A stretch of DNA of 64,000 nucleotides, from positions 310,001 to 374,000 of the forward strand of contig JAVBWO010000012.1 of the NCBI GenBank assembly GCA_036677375.1, given 5' to 3'. The position numbers and the translations under genes were made by a program. Positions 55,962 through 64,000 of this stretch are shown piece after piece. The notes under the pieces were generated by a model. That model did not search any database. It had not been told where the DNA came from and saw only the letters and a program-made list of their open reading frames with translations. This DNA is from JAVBWO01 sp036677375. GTDB lineage: Bacteria; Bacillota; Dehalobacteriia; UBA4068; UBA4997. How positions within the stretch are numbered: position 1 is the first letter of the stretch; each line of letters begins with the position of its first letter.

Positions 55962-56177
55962 TTAGTGTCCGCAGCCGCCGCCGCAACTGCCACAGCCGCC
56001 CTCATGGCAGGAACAGGACTGTCCGCCGGCAACCCCCGCCACATTGACTTTGGTAAACAATCGCTCCTTTTGGCCGCTTTGGCACTTCGGGCACACTTGA
56101 TGATCGATATTACAGAAAGAACAGCTCACGGTATATTCCGTGCCGCATTCCTTACAGCGAAACGTATAATTCGGCAT
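55962..56177 (-). CDS. FmdB-type zinc ribbon protein with a Gly/Cys-rich tail
   Basis: The 71-residue protein starts MPNYTFRCKECGTEY and has a zinc ribbon with C-x2-C pairs (CKEC, CPKC). The C-terminus is unusually rich in Cys, His and Gly (CSCHEGGCGSCGGGCGH), which may bind additional metal. FmdB proteins are small putative regulators. The ATG at 56177 follows AGGAGGAG. It lies directly after fur, in a probable metal-related operon. Confidence 0.85.
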   Translation of the reverse strand: MPNYTFRCKECGTEYTVSCSFCNIDHQVCPKCQSGQKERLFTKVNVAGVAGGQSCSCHEGGCGSCGGGCGH

Positions 56178-56210
56178 AGCTCCTCCTTGTATCATGGCAA
56201 AGGTTCGCGC

Positions 56211-56648
56211 TTAATGATTTACTATTTTGGCTTCCCGCCTGCAATCCCGGCAGATACCGGCAAATTCCAAACGGTGGCTCTCTACGATGCCACCCGTAGC
56301 CTGAGCCGCCGCCTCAGTAAGAAAATCAGCCAAAGGCATCTCCACATCAAAGACACGTCCGCATTCTTTGCAAACAAAGTGATAATGGGGATGAGGATTA
56401 CCGTCAAAGCGGCTGTATCCCTTGCCGTAACTCAGTTCCTGGATGTTGTTTTCCGACAATAGCACCTGAAGATTGCGGTAAACGGTTCCCAAGCTGATAT
56501 CGGGCAGCACCTTTCGCGCTTCTTCATAGATCCAGTCAGCGGTAGGATGGCTCTTGGTACTGCACAGGATCTCTTTGATGATTCGTCTTTGTTTGGTCAT
56601 GCGCTTATTTTTGCCTTTGTCTTCCGTTTGCAGATGTGATACTTTCAT
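56211..56648 (-). CDS. fur: Fur family metal-dependent transcriptional repressor
   Basis: The 145-residue protein has an N-terminal winged helix (MTKQRRIIKEIL..., SLGTVYRNLQVL near 55) and a C-terminal dimerisation domain with His-rich HPHYHFVCKECG near 90 and CRDCRRE near 135, two CxxC pairs for structural zinc. A near-perfect Fur box lies at the promoter of its operon, favouring an iron-type Fur or an operon under Fur control. PerR or Zur is not excluded by sequence alone. Confidence 0.88.
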   Translation of the reverse strand: MKVSHLQTEDKGKNKRMTKQRRIIKEILCSTKSHPTADWIYEEARKVLPDISLGTVYRNLQVLLSENNIQELSYGKGYSRFDGNPHPHYHFVCKECGRVFDVEMPLADFLTEAAAQATGGIVESHRLEFAGICRDCRREAKIVNH

Positions 56649-56687
56649 TTTTTACCATCCTTACCTTTAACACTTATCAAAACTTAC

Positions 56688-57062
56688 TTAATTCAAAAAC
56701 TCATTGCTCCTTTGCACAAATAAAAGATCTGATTCTTCCCCCAAGGCATCGCCGAATATTTTGTAAATACGCCGTATCATTTTTCCCAAACGATATTCGG
56801 CTGTCAGATAATCACCCACTACGGGATTCAAGCTCAAGGCCATATAAATATCTTCCAGTTCTCTTGTGTCTTCTTCAGTCTCTTCGCCCATCATGTCCAT
56901 AAATTGCAGCCGCATCTGCCGCTGCCGCAAATCCCGCAGTACCCTAGAGCTACCCTCATCCTGCAGCATCCTGTTGCGGGCCGCCACATATTGGGTATAT
57001 TCTTCACTTTTTTTCAACATACCGGCCAAATCCTGCACGCAATCATAAAATTGGTCTTTCAC
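56688..57062 (-). CDS. ylbF: YlbF/YmcA family protein
   Basis: The helical protein of 124 residues belongs to the Com_YlbF family, whose Bacillus members form the YlbF-YmcA-YaaT complex controlling RNase Y, competence, sporulation and biofilm formation. The GTG at 57062, 6 nt after AAGGTG, is preferred over TTG at 57089. Motif LKKSEEYTQYVAARNRM is near residue 15. It is first in the ylbF-fur-fmdB transcript and lies just after the Fur box. Confidence 0.82.
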   Translation of the reverse strand: MKDQFYDCVQDLAGMLKKSEEYTQYVAARNRMLQDEGSSRVLRDLRQRQMRLQFMDMMGEETEEDTRELEDIYMALSLNPVVGDYLTAEYRLGKMIRRIYKIFGDALGEESDLLFVQRSNEFLN

Positions 57063-57098
57063 TCGTATCACCTTCTTTTGTAACCGCAACTATCCTAT

Positions 57099-57117
57099 GG
57101 TAATGATATTCATTATC
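57099..57117. promoter_or_regulatory. Fur box
   Basis: The 19-mer GGTAATGATATTCATTATC matches the consensus GATAATGATAATCATTATC at 17 positions. It lies directly downstream of the -10 of the ylbF-fur-fmdB promoter and covers the transcription start, a strong repressor position. Confidence 0.9.
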
Positions 57118-57146
57118 ATTATAATTCAATATTTTATTCTTGTAAA
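57118..57146 (-). promoter_or_regulatory. ylbF-fur-fmdB promoter
   Basis: TTTACA (57141-57146) and TATAAT (57118-57123) are separated by 17 bp; the start falls near 57111 in the Fur box. Confidence 0.85.
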
Positions 57147-57328
57147 GGGGTATCCTTATTGAAAATTTTGCCAACAAAATATTTAAGCCCAAAGCGTATG
57201 AGCTAACCATAAAAAGCTTAAGGATGCAAATCGTAAAAATTTGAAAATCATATAAAAGCCTCAAGCACCATATGCTCACAAGGCACCGCCTTGGCGAACA
57301 GCCGGCTCTTAAGGCATTTATTCCGATC

Positions 57329-58180
57329 TTAATACTCGTCGGGCAGATCTTTTAATTCCGCTAGGCTGAACACCGGCCCGTCCAAACAGACATATTTACT
57401 GCCGATATTGCAGCGGCCGCATTTGCCGATGCCGCATTTCATCCGCATCTCCAATGTGGTGATAACCTGATGATCGGCAAACCCCAGCTTGGTCAGGCCG
57501 GCCAAAGTAAATTTAATCATAATGGGCGGTCCGCAAAGCACCACCATCGTATTTTCCGGCGTAAAACCCAGGCTTTCCACGAAAGCGGGAACAAAGCCCA
57601 CATTTCCTTTCCAATCGGCGTCGCCATTGTCTACCGTAATATGCACCGACGTGTCGGGTTGCTGCGGCCAATTTTCAAACAAATCTTTTTTAAAACACAG
57701 ATCCGCCGGGGTTCTCGCCCCGTAAACAATATCAATCTTGCCATAATCCGCCCGGTTGGCAAACACATAACCAATGAAGGAGCGCACCGGCGCCAGGCCA
57801 ATACCGCCGCCAATCAAGATGATATGTTTTCCCTTGGCGTCCTCCGTGGGAAAGGTATTGCCGTAAGGCCCGCGCAGACCAACCTGCTGCCCCGGCGTCG
57901 CCTCATGCAAAGCATCCGTCAGCATACCGCAGCGCTTAATGGCAAAATCCAGATAATCTTCCCCTTGAGCCGTAACGGAGAACATCCCTTCCCCTACCGG
58001 CAACAGAGAAAGCATCCCCAGCTGCCCCGGTGCCGGAGCAAAGGGTTTTTTGCCATCCAGGGTCTGAATACGAAAAGTTTTGATATCGGGCGTTTCCTCT
58101 ATGATTGCCGCCACCTGGCAAATTTGAGGCAGCAAAGGATTCTCCCCACAGGAGCAATCATGTTTGATATCGCTACTCAT
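57329..58180 (-). CDS. flxA: FlxA: FAD/NAD(P)-binding oxidoreductase subunit
   Basis: The 283-residue protein has ferredoxin-reductase fold: an FAD domain with RCGMLTDALH near 80, the NAD-binding GGGIGLAPVRSFIG near 120 and a C-terminal [2Fe-2S] site with CGIGKCGRC. It should take electrons from NAD(P)H and pass them to FlxB/FlxC and MvhD. AsrB of sulfite reductase and HydG of hydrogenase share this fold, but the hdrCBA-mvhD-flxC-flxB-flxA order identifies the Flx-Hdr type. It overlaps flxB by 4 bp. Cytoplasmic. Confidence 0.9.
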   Translation of the reverse strand: MSSDIKHDCSCGENPLLPQICQVAAIIEETPDIKTFRIQTLDGKKPFAPAPGQLGMLSLLPVGEGMFSVTAQGEDYLDFAIKRCGMLTDALHEATPGQQVGLRGPYGNTFPTEDAKGKHIILIGGGIGLAPVRSFIGYVFANRADYGKIDIVYGARTPADLCFKKDLFENWPQQPDTSVHITVDNGDADWKGNVGFVPAFVESLGFTPENTMVVLCGPPIMIKFTLAGLTKLGFADHQVITTLEMRMKCGIGKCGRCNIGSKYVCLDGPVFSLAELKDLPDEY

Positions 58181-59202
58181 GCGCGGTCACCTCCCCCGCT
58201 TGTTTGAATTGGTTCTGTCCCGTTCACCTGGTCAATAAAGAGCGTGATATCCAGATGCACCGGGCAATAAGCTACGCAGCGCCCGCAGCCGGTGCAAAGC
58301 TGTTTGCCGTAACGCTCGTAAAAATAGCAAAGCTTGTGGAGAAAGCGGTTTCTGACCCGCTCTTTTTTGGAAGGCCGGGGGTTGTGCCCTCCCGCCATCC
58401 TGGTATATTCCGAGAACATACAGGAATCCCAGCAGCGAAATTTGGTACCTTGCTCGCCGCATTGTTCTCCGTCAATATCAAAGCAATAACAGGTGGGGCA
58501 AAGATAGGTACAAGTGCCGCAGCCGATACACTTTTTCGCCACCTTATCCCAGAGGGGATGGTGAAACATTTCATGGAGCTTTTCCGGCACGCCCGTCATA
58601 TCCACTTTCAACTCACAAACGGTGACGGGCACTTCCCCGCCGCCTTCCGTGAGATATTGGCTCCAGTCCGCCAGGGCCGTCTCGCCTTTTGGCGTCTGCG
58701 CCTGCACCCAATAAGCGTCTTCTGTCTCATGAAGCTGAATATCGGCTCCCAGAGCCTTCTGGGGATCAATCCCCATAGAATCGCAAAAACAGGTAGGCGC
58801 CGCTTTAGGGCAGCCAATGGCGACGGTCAAAAGATTTTCCCGCTTGCGGTGGTAAAATTCATCGGTATGTCCTTTGGTGAGGAATACGTCGTCCATTCGC
58901 TGGATGCTTGCCATATCGCAGGAGCGGATGCCGAAAACGATCTGTTTTCCCTCATCTTTTATCTCACTGAAATCGGTGATTTTTGTCCCTTCCACCCGAT
59001 AGCGATACATTTTTTCCGTTTGCGGGAAAAGCATATCCTTGGGCGGCAGCTTGCTGTTGACGGCGGAAAAATCCACCGGCGTTTTTTCGCCCTGCCAGGC
59101 AGCAAACTGCGTAACCCCGTCTACAGTCACCGGCACAAAGACCCGGGCAGCCTGAGCCATCAAATCCAGTAAGGCAGGAACATTACTTTTTTGCAGTTTC
59201 AT
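58177..59202 (-). CDS. flxB: FlxB: 4Fe-4S dicluster electron-transfer subunit
   Basis: The protein has 341 residues from the ATG at 59202, after AAAGGAGAGG. Two clusters of the type C-x2-C-x2-C-x3-C lie at about 232 (CIGCGTCTYLCPTC) and 310 (CTGCGRCVAYCPVH). The N-terminal 200 residues resemble the AsrA / hydrogenase beta family. It probably passes electrons between FlxA and FlxC/MvhD. It overlaps flxA by 4 bp. Confidence 0.88.
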   Translation of the reverse strand: MKLQKSNVPALLDLMAQAARVFVPVTVDGVTQFAAWQGEKTPVDFSAVNSKLPPKDMLFPQTEKMYRYRVEGTKITDFSEIKDEGKQIVFGIRSCDMASIQRMDDVFLTKGHTDEFYHRKRENLLTVAIGCPKAAPTCFCDSMGIDPQKALGADIQLHETEDAYWVQAQTPKGETALADWSQYLTEGGGEVPVTVCELKVDMTGVPEKLHEMFHHPLWDKVAKKCIGCGTCTYLCPTCYCFDIDGEQCGEQGTKFRCWDSCMFSEYTRMAGGHNPRPSKKERVRNRFLHKLCYFYERYGKQLCTGCGRCVAYCPVHLDITLFIDQVNGTEPIQTSGGGDRA

Positions 59203-59215
59203 TTTTCCCTCTCCT

Positions 59216-60064
59216 TTACATGAATTCTTCCGGGTCATTCTGGCGATAATCGCCCAGGGGTGGCTTGGTTTCGCTGTCCAATCCAGCCTCGTATGGGCCG
59301 AAGAGCTCGCCTGCGTCCATCACCAGCTTGCGGTTTAACTCCATCAAAGGCAGATTCATCGGACAAACCCGCTCACACTCGCCGCATTCAATGCAGCGGT
59401 CGCCCACATGGTAGGCTCGGATCATGCCGTAGAATTGATTTTCACAAAGATTTTTCTGTTTACCCTGCCAGCCCGTTTTGTACTGATCCACAAAGCATTC
59501 CCGGCAATTACAGGCCGGGCAGACATTGCGGCAGGCATAGCAACGGATGCAGCGGTCAAAGGCCTTGCTGAAATAAGCGTATCGCTCATCCCCGCTCATA
59601 GCCTCGATCTCTTTCACCCGGTCAAAACGCTGCGGCATTTCTTTTGGGGGAATCTCCGAACCTAAAAGCACATCATAAACCACCGGGCTGGGGTGGGTGC
59701 AAAAACGGCACTTCTCCGCCAACTCGCCGGTTTCCAGATCTTTTTTCCCTTCACAGGGCAACCCGATCAAATAGAGATTTTCACGCTTGACCTGATTGTC
59801 CTGAATCAGGCGGTTCACCGCCCGGGCGTCGCAGCCCCGGACACAAAGGCCGATCTTTTTTTGCGGCGCGGGATCATCTAATAAATATTTGGCCAGGGTA
59901 TTCAAACAATAATCATTCCAGACCAATTGGCCGGCCTCTTCCGGCTGATCGATAAAAAGCGGCGTGGTCTGATTGGCAAAACGCCCTTGTCCCCAGCCGA
60001 TGATATAGCCCACTTCCCCCGATGCCAAAAGCTCCTTGGCTTTTTTACGCAGTGCTTCTTGCAT
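59216..60064 (-). CDS. flxC: FlxC: 4Fe-4S electron-transfer subunit
   Basis: The 282-residue protein has two [4Fe-4S] motifs, CIRCYACRNVCPAC near 172 and CIECGECERVCPMN near 222. The FrhB-like N-terminus includes GLCVRGCDARAVNRL near 70. It overlaps the mvhD stop (TAATG), so translation should be coupled with read-through of the mvhD selenocysteine codon. Cytoplasmic member of the Flx-Hdr complex. Confidence 0.88.
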   Translation of the reverse strand: MQEALRKKAKELLASGEVGYIIGWGQGRFANQTTPLFIDQPEEAGQLVWNDYCLNTLAKYLLDDPAPQKKIGLCVRGCDARAVNRLIQDNQVKRENLYLIGLPCEGKKDLETGELAEKCRFCTHPSPVVYDVLLGSEIPPKEMPQRFDRVKEIEAMSGDERYAYFSKAFDRCIRCYACRNVCPACNCRECFVDQYKTGWQGKQKNLCENQFYGMIRAYHVGDRCIECGECERVCPMNLPLMELNRKLVMDAGELFGPYEAGLDSETKPPLGDYRQNDPEEFM

Positions 60065-60537
60065 TAGCGACCCTCCTGTCTGAATTTACTATTGGGGCCT
60101 AACGCTTTTACGTCATTAGAAATCTTTTCCACAGTATCCTTAAACTTCAAGGCTTCGGAACCGGAGATCCAACGGGCCTGGAAACGCCCGGGCTCAATGC
60201 CGTTGTACTCCAAAAACCGCTGCATCATCAAAAAGCGGCGGCGGGTAAAATAGTTGCCACTAACATAGTGGCAATCGCCGGGATGTCACCCGGCCACCAA
60301 TACGCCGTCCACCCCTTTTTGGAAAGCGCGCAAAATAAACTGGGGATTGACCCGTCCGGAGCAAGGCACCCGAAGCACCCGGACATTGGGGGGATATTTC
60401 ATGCGGTTCAAGCCGGCCAGATCCGCGCCGGTATAAGCGCACCAGTTGCAGCAGAAGGCCAAGATCTTGGGCTGCCATTCCTCTTGATTGGTCCGTCCGT
60501 TTTCGGCGGGGTTATTCAAAGTATCCTCTACAGACAC
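60064..60537 (-). CDS. mvhD: MvhD/FlxD [2Fe-2S] subunit, a selenoprotein (UGA-encoded Sec)
   Basis: The gene reads 157 residues if the in-frame TGA at 60286-60288 is decoded as selenocysteine (residue 84, GVLVAG-Sec-HPGDCHY). Family members have Cys (or Sec) exactly here. Both sides of the TGA are typical Mvh[16 protein letters not shown] and [13 protein letters not shown] before it, and [25 protein letters not shown] after it. A SECIS hairpin follows the TGA. MvhD passes electrons from the Flx subunits to the FAD of HdrA. The ATG overlaps the hdrA end by 10 bp and the TAA overlaps the flxC ATG. Standard gene calling splits it into an 83-residue false product. Confidence 0.93.
60254..60288 (-). 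promoter_or_regulatory. Bacterial SECIS element with the Sec UGA codon
   Basis: After UGA (60288-60286) comes an 11-nt spacer. Then UUGCCACU (60274-60267) pairs perfectly with AGUGGCAA (60261-60254) around the 5-nt loop AUGUU. Stem length, the loop containing GU, and the 11-nt spacing match the upper part of the E. coli fdhF SECIS recognised by SelB. Confidence 0.85.
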
Positions 60538-62510
60538 AGGGCATCCACCTCCTGCAAAATCTGCTCATTGGTAAAGCCTAATAGATCAATGGCTCCGGGG
60601 CGGCAGGACACCGCGCAAGCGCCACAGCCCTGACAGAGACCGGAATTTACTTGGGCGACCTTTCGGGTCAGCTTTTCGCCGCCGGGTCCCCGATAAGGCA
60701 GATCCACCAGTTCCAGCGCTTTATAAGGGCAAACATTGACACAAAAACCGCAGCCGGAACATTTCTCCGCATCTACTTTACTGATCATGGGGTTGGTGTC
60801 CAGGCGGTCGTGGCAGAAAATACCGCAAACCTTCACCGCCGAAGCCGATGCTTGGGCGACGGTATCGGGAATATCCTTCGGCCCCTGGCTCACGCCGCAG
60901 AGAAAGACTCCCGCCGTATTGGTTTCCACCGGACGCAGCTTGGGGTGGGCCTCGGTGAGCCAGCCGTCTTTATCAGTCCCCACCGCGAAAAGCCCGGCAA
61001 CCTTGCCGGCGGTAGCGGAAGGCACCATAGCGGTCTCCAACACCACGAGATCCGCCGTGATGGTCACCGGCCGCCCGATCAGGGTATCCTCACCCAAACA
61101 CACTAGTTGACCGTTTTCTTCATAGATCTTGGAGATCCGTCCCCGGATATAAACGGCGCCGTCCTCCAGGGTCCGGTTGTAAAATTCCTCATAAGCCTTG
61201 CCGGGGGTGCGGACGTCCATATAAGAGACAAAACATTTGCTGTCGGCAATCTTATCCAGCACCTGATGGGCGTGCTTCGCCCCATACATACAGCAGGCGC
61301 GGGAGCAGTAGGAACGGCCTTTATGCGGGTCGCGGGAGCCTACGCACTTAATAATGAGCACCGTTTTGGGCTCTTTGCCGTCGGAGGGCCGCAGAATCTT
61401 GCCTTCAGTAGGCCCGGAAGCATTTACCATGCGCTCAAACTGCAAGCCGGTGATAACATCGGGATAGCGTCCGCCGCCATATTCCCCGTAATAACCAGCC
61501 CAGTCGATCAACTCGTAGCCGGTGGACAAAATAACGGCGCCGAAATTTTCCGTGACCAATTTGTCCTCGTCCTGGAAATTGATGCAACCCAAAGGGCAGA
61601 CCTTTTCGCACACGCCGCATTTGCCTTCCAAAAGCTTTCGGCACGCCTGGTTATCAATAACCGGCTTGGCGGGCACCGCTTGCGGAAAGAGCTTATAGAT
61701 GGCTTTGCGCTGGGCCATGCCTTGTTCAAAGCCGCTTACCACCTTGGTGGGACATTTGGTCTCACAGAGGCCGCAGCCGGTACATTTGCTGTAATCCACA
61801 TATTTTGCTTTCTGGCGTATGGTCACCTGGAAATTGCCGATATAACCCTGTACCGATTCAATCTCACTATATGTCATTAGGGTAATGTTGGGGTGCTGTC
61901 CCGCGTCCACCATTTTGGGCGTACAGATGCAGGCGGAGCAATCCATGGTGGGAAAGGTCTTGTCCAGCATGACCATTTTGCCGCCGATGGAAGCTTCTTT
62001 TTCGACGATGGTCACCGGATACCCGGCGTCGGCGATATCCAGAGCCGCCTGGATACCCGCAATACCGCCGCCCACCACCAGCGCCCGCTTGTGAATGGGA
62101 ATGGTAGAAGTAAAAAGCGGTTGATTCTTATTGACCTTGGCAACGGACATTTTCACCAGATCGATGGCTTTGACGGTAGCCGCTTCTTTCTCGTTATGGA
62201 CCCAGGAGCATTGCTCCCGTAAATTGGCAATTTCCAATAAGTACGGATTCAGCCCGGTCTCCGCCAGAGCCTTGCGGAAAGTAACCTCGTGCATACGAGG
62301 TGTGCAGGCCGCCACCACCACGCCGCCTAATTGGTGTTCTTTGATGGCGGCTTGAATGTTTTTCTGCCCTGGCTCGGAGCACATATACTTATAATCCGTA
62401 GCAAAAACAACACCCGGCATGCCTTGCGCCGCCTCTACCACGGCGGCAATGTCAACGCCGGCGGCAATGTTGGTGCCGCAGTGGCAAATAAAGACCCCAA
62501 TACGTTTCAT
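60528..62510 (-). CDS. hdrA: HdrA: FAD and 4Fe-4S core subunit of heterodisulfide reductase-like complex
   Basis: The ATG at 62510 follows GGGGAGG and gives 660 residues starting [14 protein letters not shown]; the longer frame from 62549 is not used. The FAD domain has [17 protein letters not shown] near 145. Cluster motifs include CHCG and CSEPGQ near the start, [11 protein letters not shown] near 195, [12 protein letters not shown] near 240, [12 protein letters not shown] near 300, [15 protein letters not shown] near 585 and [15 protein letters not shown] near 625. HdrA is the likely bifurcating flavin site, sending electrons to HdrBC and to ferredoxin. It forms one operon with hdrC, hdrB and mvhD. 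Confidence 0.95.
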   Translation of the reverse strand: MKRIGVFICHCGTNIAAGVDIAAVVEAAQGMPGVVFATDYKYMCSEPGQKNIQAAIKEHQLGGVVVAACTPRMHEVTFRKALAETGLNPYLLEIANLREQCSWVHNEKEAATVKAIDLVKMSVAKVNKNQPLFTSTIPIHKRALVVGGGIAGIQAALDIADAGYPVTIVEKEASIGGKMVMLDKTFPTMDCSACICTPKMVDAGQHPNITLMTYSEIESVQGYIGNFQVTIRQKAKYVDYSKCTGCGLCETKCPTKVVSGFEQGMAQRKAIYKLFPQAVPAKPVIDNQACRKLLEGKCGVCEKVCPLGCINFQDEDKLVTENFGAVILSTGYELIDWAGYYGEYGGGRYPDVITGLQFERMVNASGPTEGKILRPSDGKEPKTVLIIKCVGSRDPHKGRSYCSRACCMYGAKHAHQVLDKIADSKCFVSYMDVRTPGKAYEEFYNRTLEDGAVYIRGRISKIYEENGQLVCLGEDTLIGRPVTITADLVVLETAMVPSATAGKVAGLFAVGTDKDGWLTEAHPKLRPVETNTAGVFLCGVSQGPKDIPDTVAQASASAVKVCGIFCHDRLDTNPMISKVDAEKCSGCGFCVNVCPYKALELVDLPYRGPGGEKLTRKVAQVNSGLCQGCGACAVSCRPGAIDLLGFTNEQILQEVDALCL

Positions 62511-62511
62511 A

Positions 62512-63396
62512 CTACACCTCCCCAGCGGGTTTCGTAATGATTGATTCAATGAGAGAAACGGCCGGATGAAAATGCTTCTTCATCGCCATTTCCTCAGGCG
62601 TGGCCCCCAAGGCCACCCCCATCAATTGGGTAAAAAAGTAAACCGGCAGATCAAACCCTTCCCCATAGGTTTCATTAATCTCTTTTTGCCGCATGTCCAG
62701 GTTCAGCATGCACAAGGGACAGGCGGTCGCAATGGCTTGCGCGCCGTTGGCCTGAGCGTTTCTCAGGATACGGTAAATGAGCGGCCGTGAATCCTTGGGA
62801 TTACACACCTGGTTGCTGGCGCCGCAGCATTCGGTCTTGAAGGCCCACGGCACCGGCTCGGCGCCGATGGCGGACATCAGCCGATCCATGGACATGGGGT
62901 TCTCACAATCGTCAAATTTGGCAATATCCACCGGGCGTACCAAAAGGCATCCGTAATAACAGGCAACTTTCAAACCGGAAAGCGGCTGAAAAAGCCGTTT
63001 TTGCAGCCGGGCGTAGACGGCTTCGTCGTCTAACACCTCCAGCATATTTTTGACTTCATGCGCTGCGGTATAAGGCAGATCAATGATTTCCTCTACCTTT
63101 TTCTGGTGTTGGGCAGATTCCTTGACATAGTGCTGCGCAACCTTTAGCCGGGAATAGCAAGCAGCGCAGGGCACCGCGATATCCAGCCCCATAGGCTCCG
63201 CCAAGGCCAGGTTCCGGGCCGCCAAAGCAATGGCCAGATCGTGACCGGTGGCATGGGCGGCGGTAGCGCCGCAGCAATTCCAATCGGGAATCTCGTCTAA
63301 CCCTATGCCCAGACGGGCGGTGACATAACGCAGGGAATCGGTATAGGCAATCCCGGTGCCCGCCGCGGAGCAGCCGGGATAATAAGCATATCTCAT
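62512..63396 (-). CDS. hdrB: HdrB: heterodisulfide reductase catalytic subunit
   Basis: The 294-residue protein carries two CCG domains, with the first CCG in WNCCGATAAHAT near 42 and the second in TECCGASNQV near 192. These bind two noncubane [4Fe-4S] clusters that reduce disulfides in methanogen HdrB. In bacteria the physiological disulfide or other acceptor is usually unknown. It overlaps hdrC by 4 bp and ends one base before the hdrA start. Confidence 0.94.
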   Translation of the reverse strand: MRYAYYPGCSAAGTGIAYTDSLRYVTARLGIGLDEIPDWNCCGATAAHATGHDLAIALAARNLALAEPMGLDIAVPCAACYSRLKVAQHYVKESAQHQKKVEEIIDLPYTAAHEVKNMLEVLDDEAVYARLQKRLFQPLSGLKVACYYGCLLVRPVDIAKFDDCENPMSMDRLMSAIGAEPVPWAFKTECCGASNQVCNPKDSRPLIYRILRNAQANGAQAIATACPLCMLNLDMRQKEINETYGEGFDLPVYFFTQLMGVALGATPEEMAMKKHFHPAVSLIESIITKPAGEV

Positions 63397-63995
63397 TGGT
63401 TATCACCCCGTTTTCGCGTCCTTTTCAAGATTCGTCTGACCTGTCCTTGGTTCCAAACGATATGGGGCGTTATACGAATTAATTTATTAAAATACATTTT
63501 CGGCGCGGTCTTAACATCCTGAAACAGGTGTCCGGTGGTCAAATTATAAAGTCCTGCCAGCACCATCTCATGGGAGCGCCCGAAATAGTCGATATTATTC
63601 AAAAACAGCTCGTTGAAGCGGTCAATATCCTTGTCGCCAATGATCCCTTTGGCCTTGCTTTCCTGCCGTAACGCTTCCATCAGGGCAGGCAGATCAATAT
63701 TGTGCGGACAGCGCGCCAGACAGGTTTGGCAGGCAGCGCAGATCCAGGGGGTACGGACATGGAGCACCTCGTCGTATAGACCCAGCTGCAGATAGCGTAT
63801 GACCTGACGCGGCGCCAGATCCATGGCGTGAAACATGGGACAACCTGCCGAACATTTACCGCATTGGTAGCATTCAGACAAGCGGACACCGGAAGCCTTT
63901 TCCAGCTCCCGTATCTCAGCGGTATGCTCTTTGGCGGCAGCCGTAAGATCTACCGTTTTGTTCTGTGTTTTTTGCTCATCGGTCAGCCTGACCAA
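63393..63995 (-). CDS. hdrC: HdrC: 4Fe-4S subunit of heterodisulfide reductase-like complex (start may lie off the edge)
   Basis: Two 4Fe-4S sites lie in CYQCGKCSAGCP near 42 and CAACQTCLARCP near 86. It links HdrA to HdrB. A TTG at 63995 gives 200 residues, but the frame is open to the right edge of the window, so the true start may lie beyond. It is the first gene of the visible hdrCBA-mvhD-flxCBA run; the promoter is outside. Confidence 0.9.
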   Translation of the reverse strand: MVRLTDEQKTQNKTVDLTAAAKEHTAEIRELEKASGVRLSECYQCGKCSAGCPMFHAMDLAPRQVIRYLQLGLYDEVLHVRTPWICAACQTCLARCPHNIDLPALMEALRQESKAKGIIGDKDIDRFNELFLNNIDYFGRSHEMVLAGLYNLTTGHLFQDVKTAPKMYFNKLIRITPHIVWNQGQVRRILKRTRKRGDNQ

Positions 63996-64000
63996 ACGAA

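Noticed and set aside
57124..57328. Small ORF or terminator after flxA
   Set aside because: Short hairpins (AAGGC-GGTG-CCTT) occur but without a convincing U-run, and the ORF there spans the Fur box and promoter.
60286..60537. An 83-residue stand-alone protein ending at TGA, or mvhD as a pseudogene
   Set aside because: The frame continues with typical MvhD sequence after the single TGA, a SECIS-like hairpin follows, and neighbouring genes overlap both ends.

Overview
The window reads as about 64 kb of an anaerobic, low-to-mid GC Firmicute of the Clostridia type; Peptococcaceae-like spore formers are my best guess. The evidence is a Gram-positive division and cell-wall cluster with a SpoVD-type PBP and a MurE carrying the meso-DAP signature, plus CodY, RemA, RqcH, a T-box leader, GatCAB, a clostridial glnA/ANTAR pair and an oxygen-sensitive Flx-Hdr iron-sulfur operon. 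No tRNA, rRNA or CRISPR array was seen. Almost everything from 5 kb onward is on the minus strand; the exceptions are purC-purF and rqcH.

Layout. 1-4.98 kb is accessory: the N-terminal part of a secreted Calx-beta protein, a small Cys-rich ORF, a large MalT/SARP-like regulator, and the scar of a tyrosine integrase next to the 3' end of guaA, a known integration site. 5.0-11.4 kb is gatC-gatA-gatB-pyrG-guaA. 11.5-13.7 kb is glnA, with a leader attenuator, followed by an ANTAR antiterminator with a degenerate receiver domain. 13.9-16.0 kb is purC-purF (+), then two tandem related lipoproteins. 17.4-22.3 kb is yicC-mIHF-remA-gmk-rpoZ-coaBC-metK, with rqcH divergent from it. 24.7-34.5 kb holds relA, dtd, an MBL hydrolase, hemZ, a T-box, hisS, aspS, a 6S RNA and pyrF. 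codY follows, with a CodY-box-like site over its promoter.

35.6-52.7 kb is the dcw cluster, read in the minus direction as mraZ-rsmH-ftsL-spoVD-murE-mraY-murD-ftsW-murG-murC-murB-murA-ftsQ-ftsZ. murF and ftsA are missing from their usual places. The cluster is headed by a promoter with a textbook MraZ-box array. 52.8-57.1 kb holds a small membrane exporter, an M20 amidohydrolase, a TPR protein, a candidate structured RNA, and ylbF-fur-fmdB under a promoter with a near-consensus Fur box.

57.3-64 kb is hdrC-hdrB-hdrA-mvhD(flxD)-flxC-flxB-flxA, which together make an NAD(P)H-linked heterodisulfide-reductase-like flavin-based electron bifurcation complex. The main discovery is in mvhD. Conventional calling splits it at an in-frame UGA, but that UGA lies exactly at a conserved Cys position of the family and is followed 11 nt later by a perfect 8-bp hairpin. 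It is therefore a selenoprotein gene with a bacterial SECIS, not a pseudogene.
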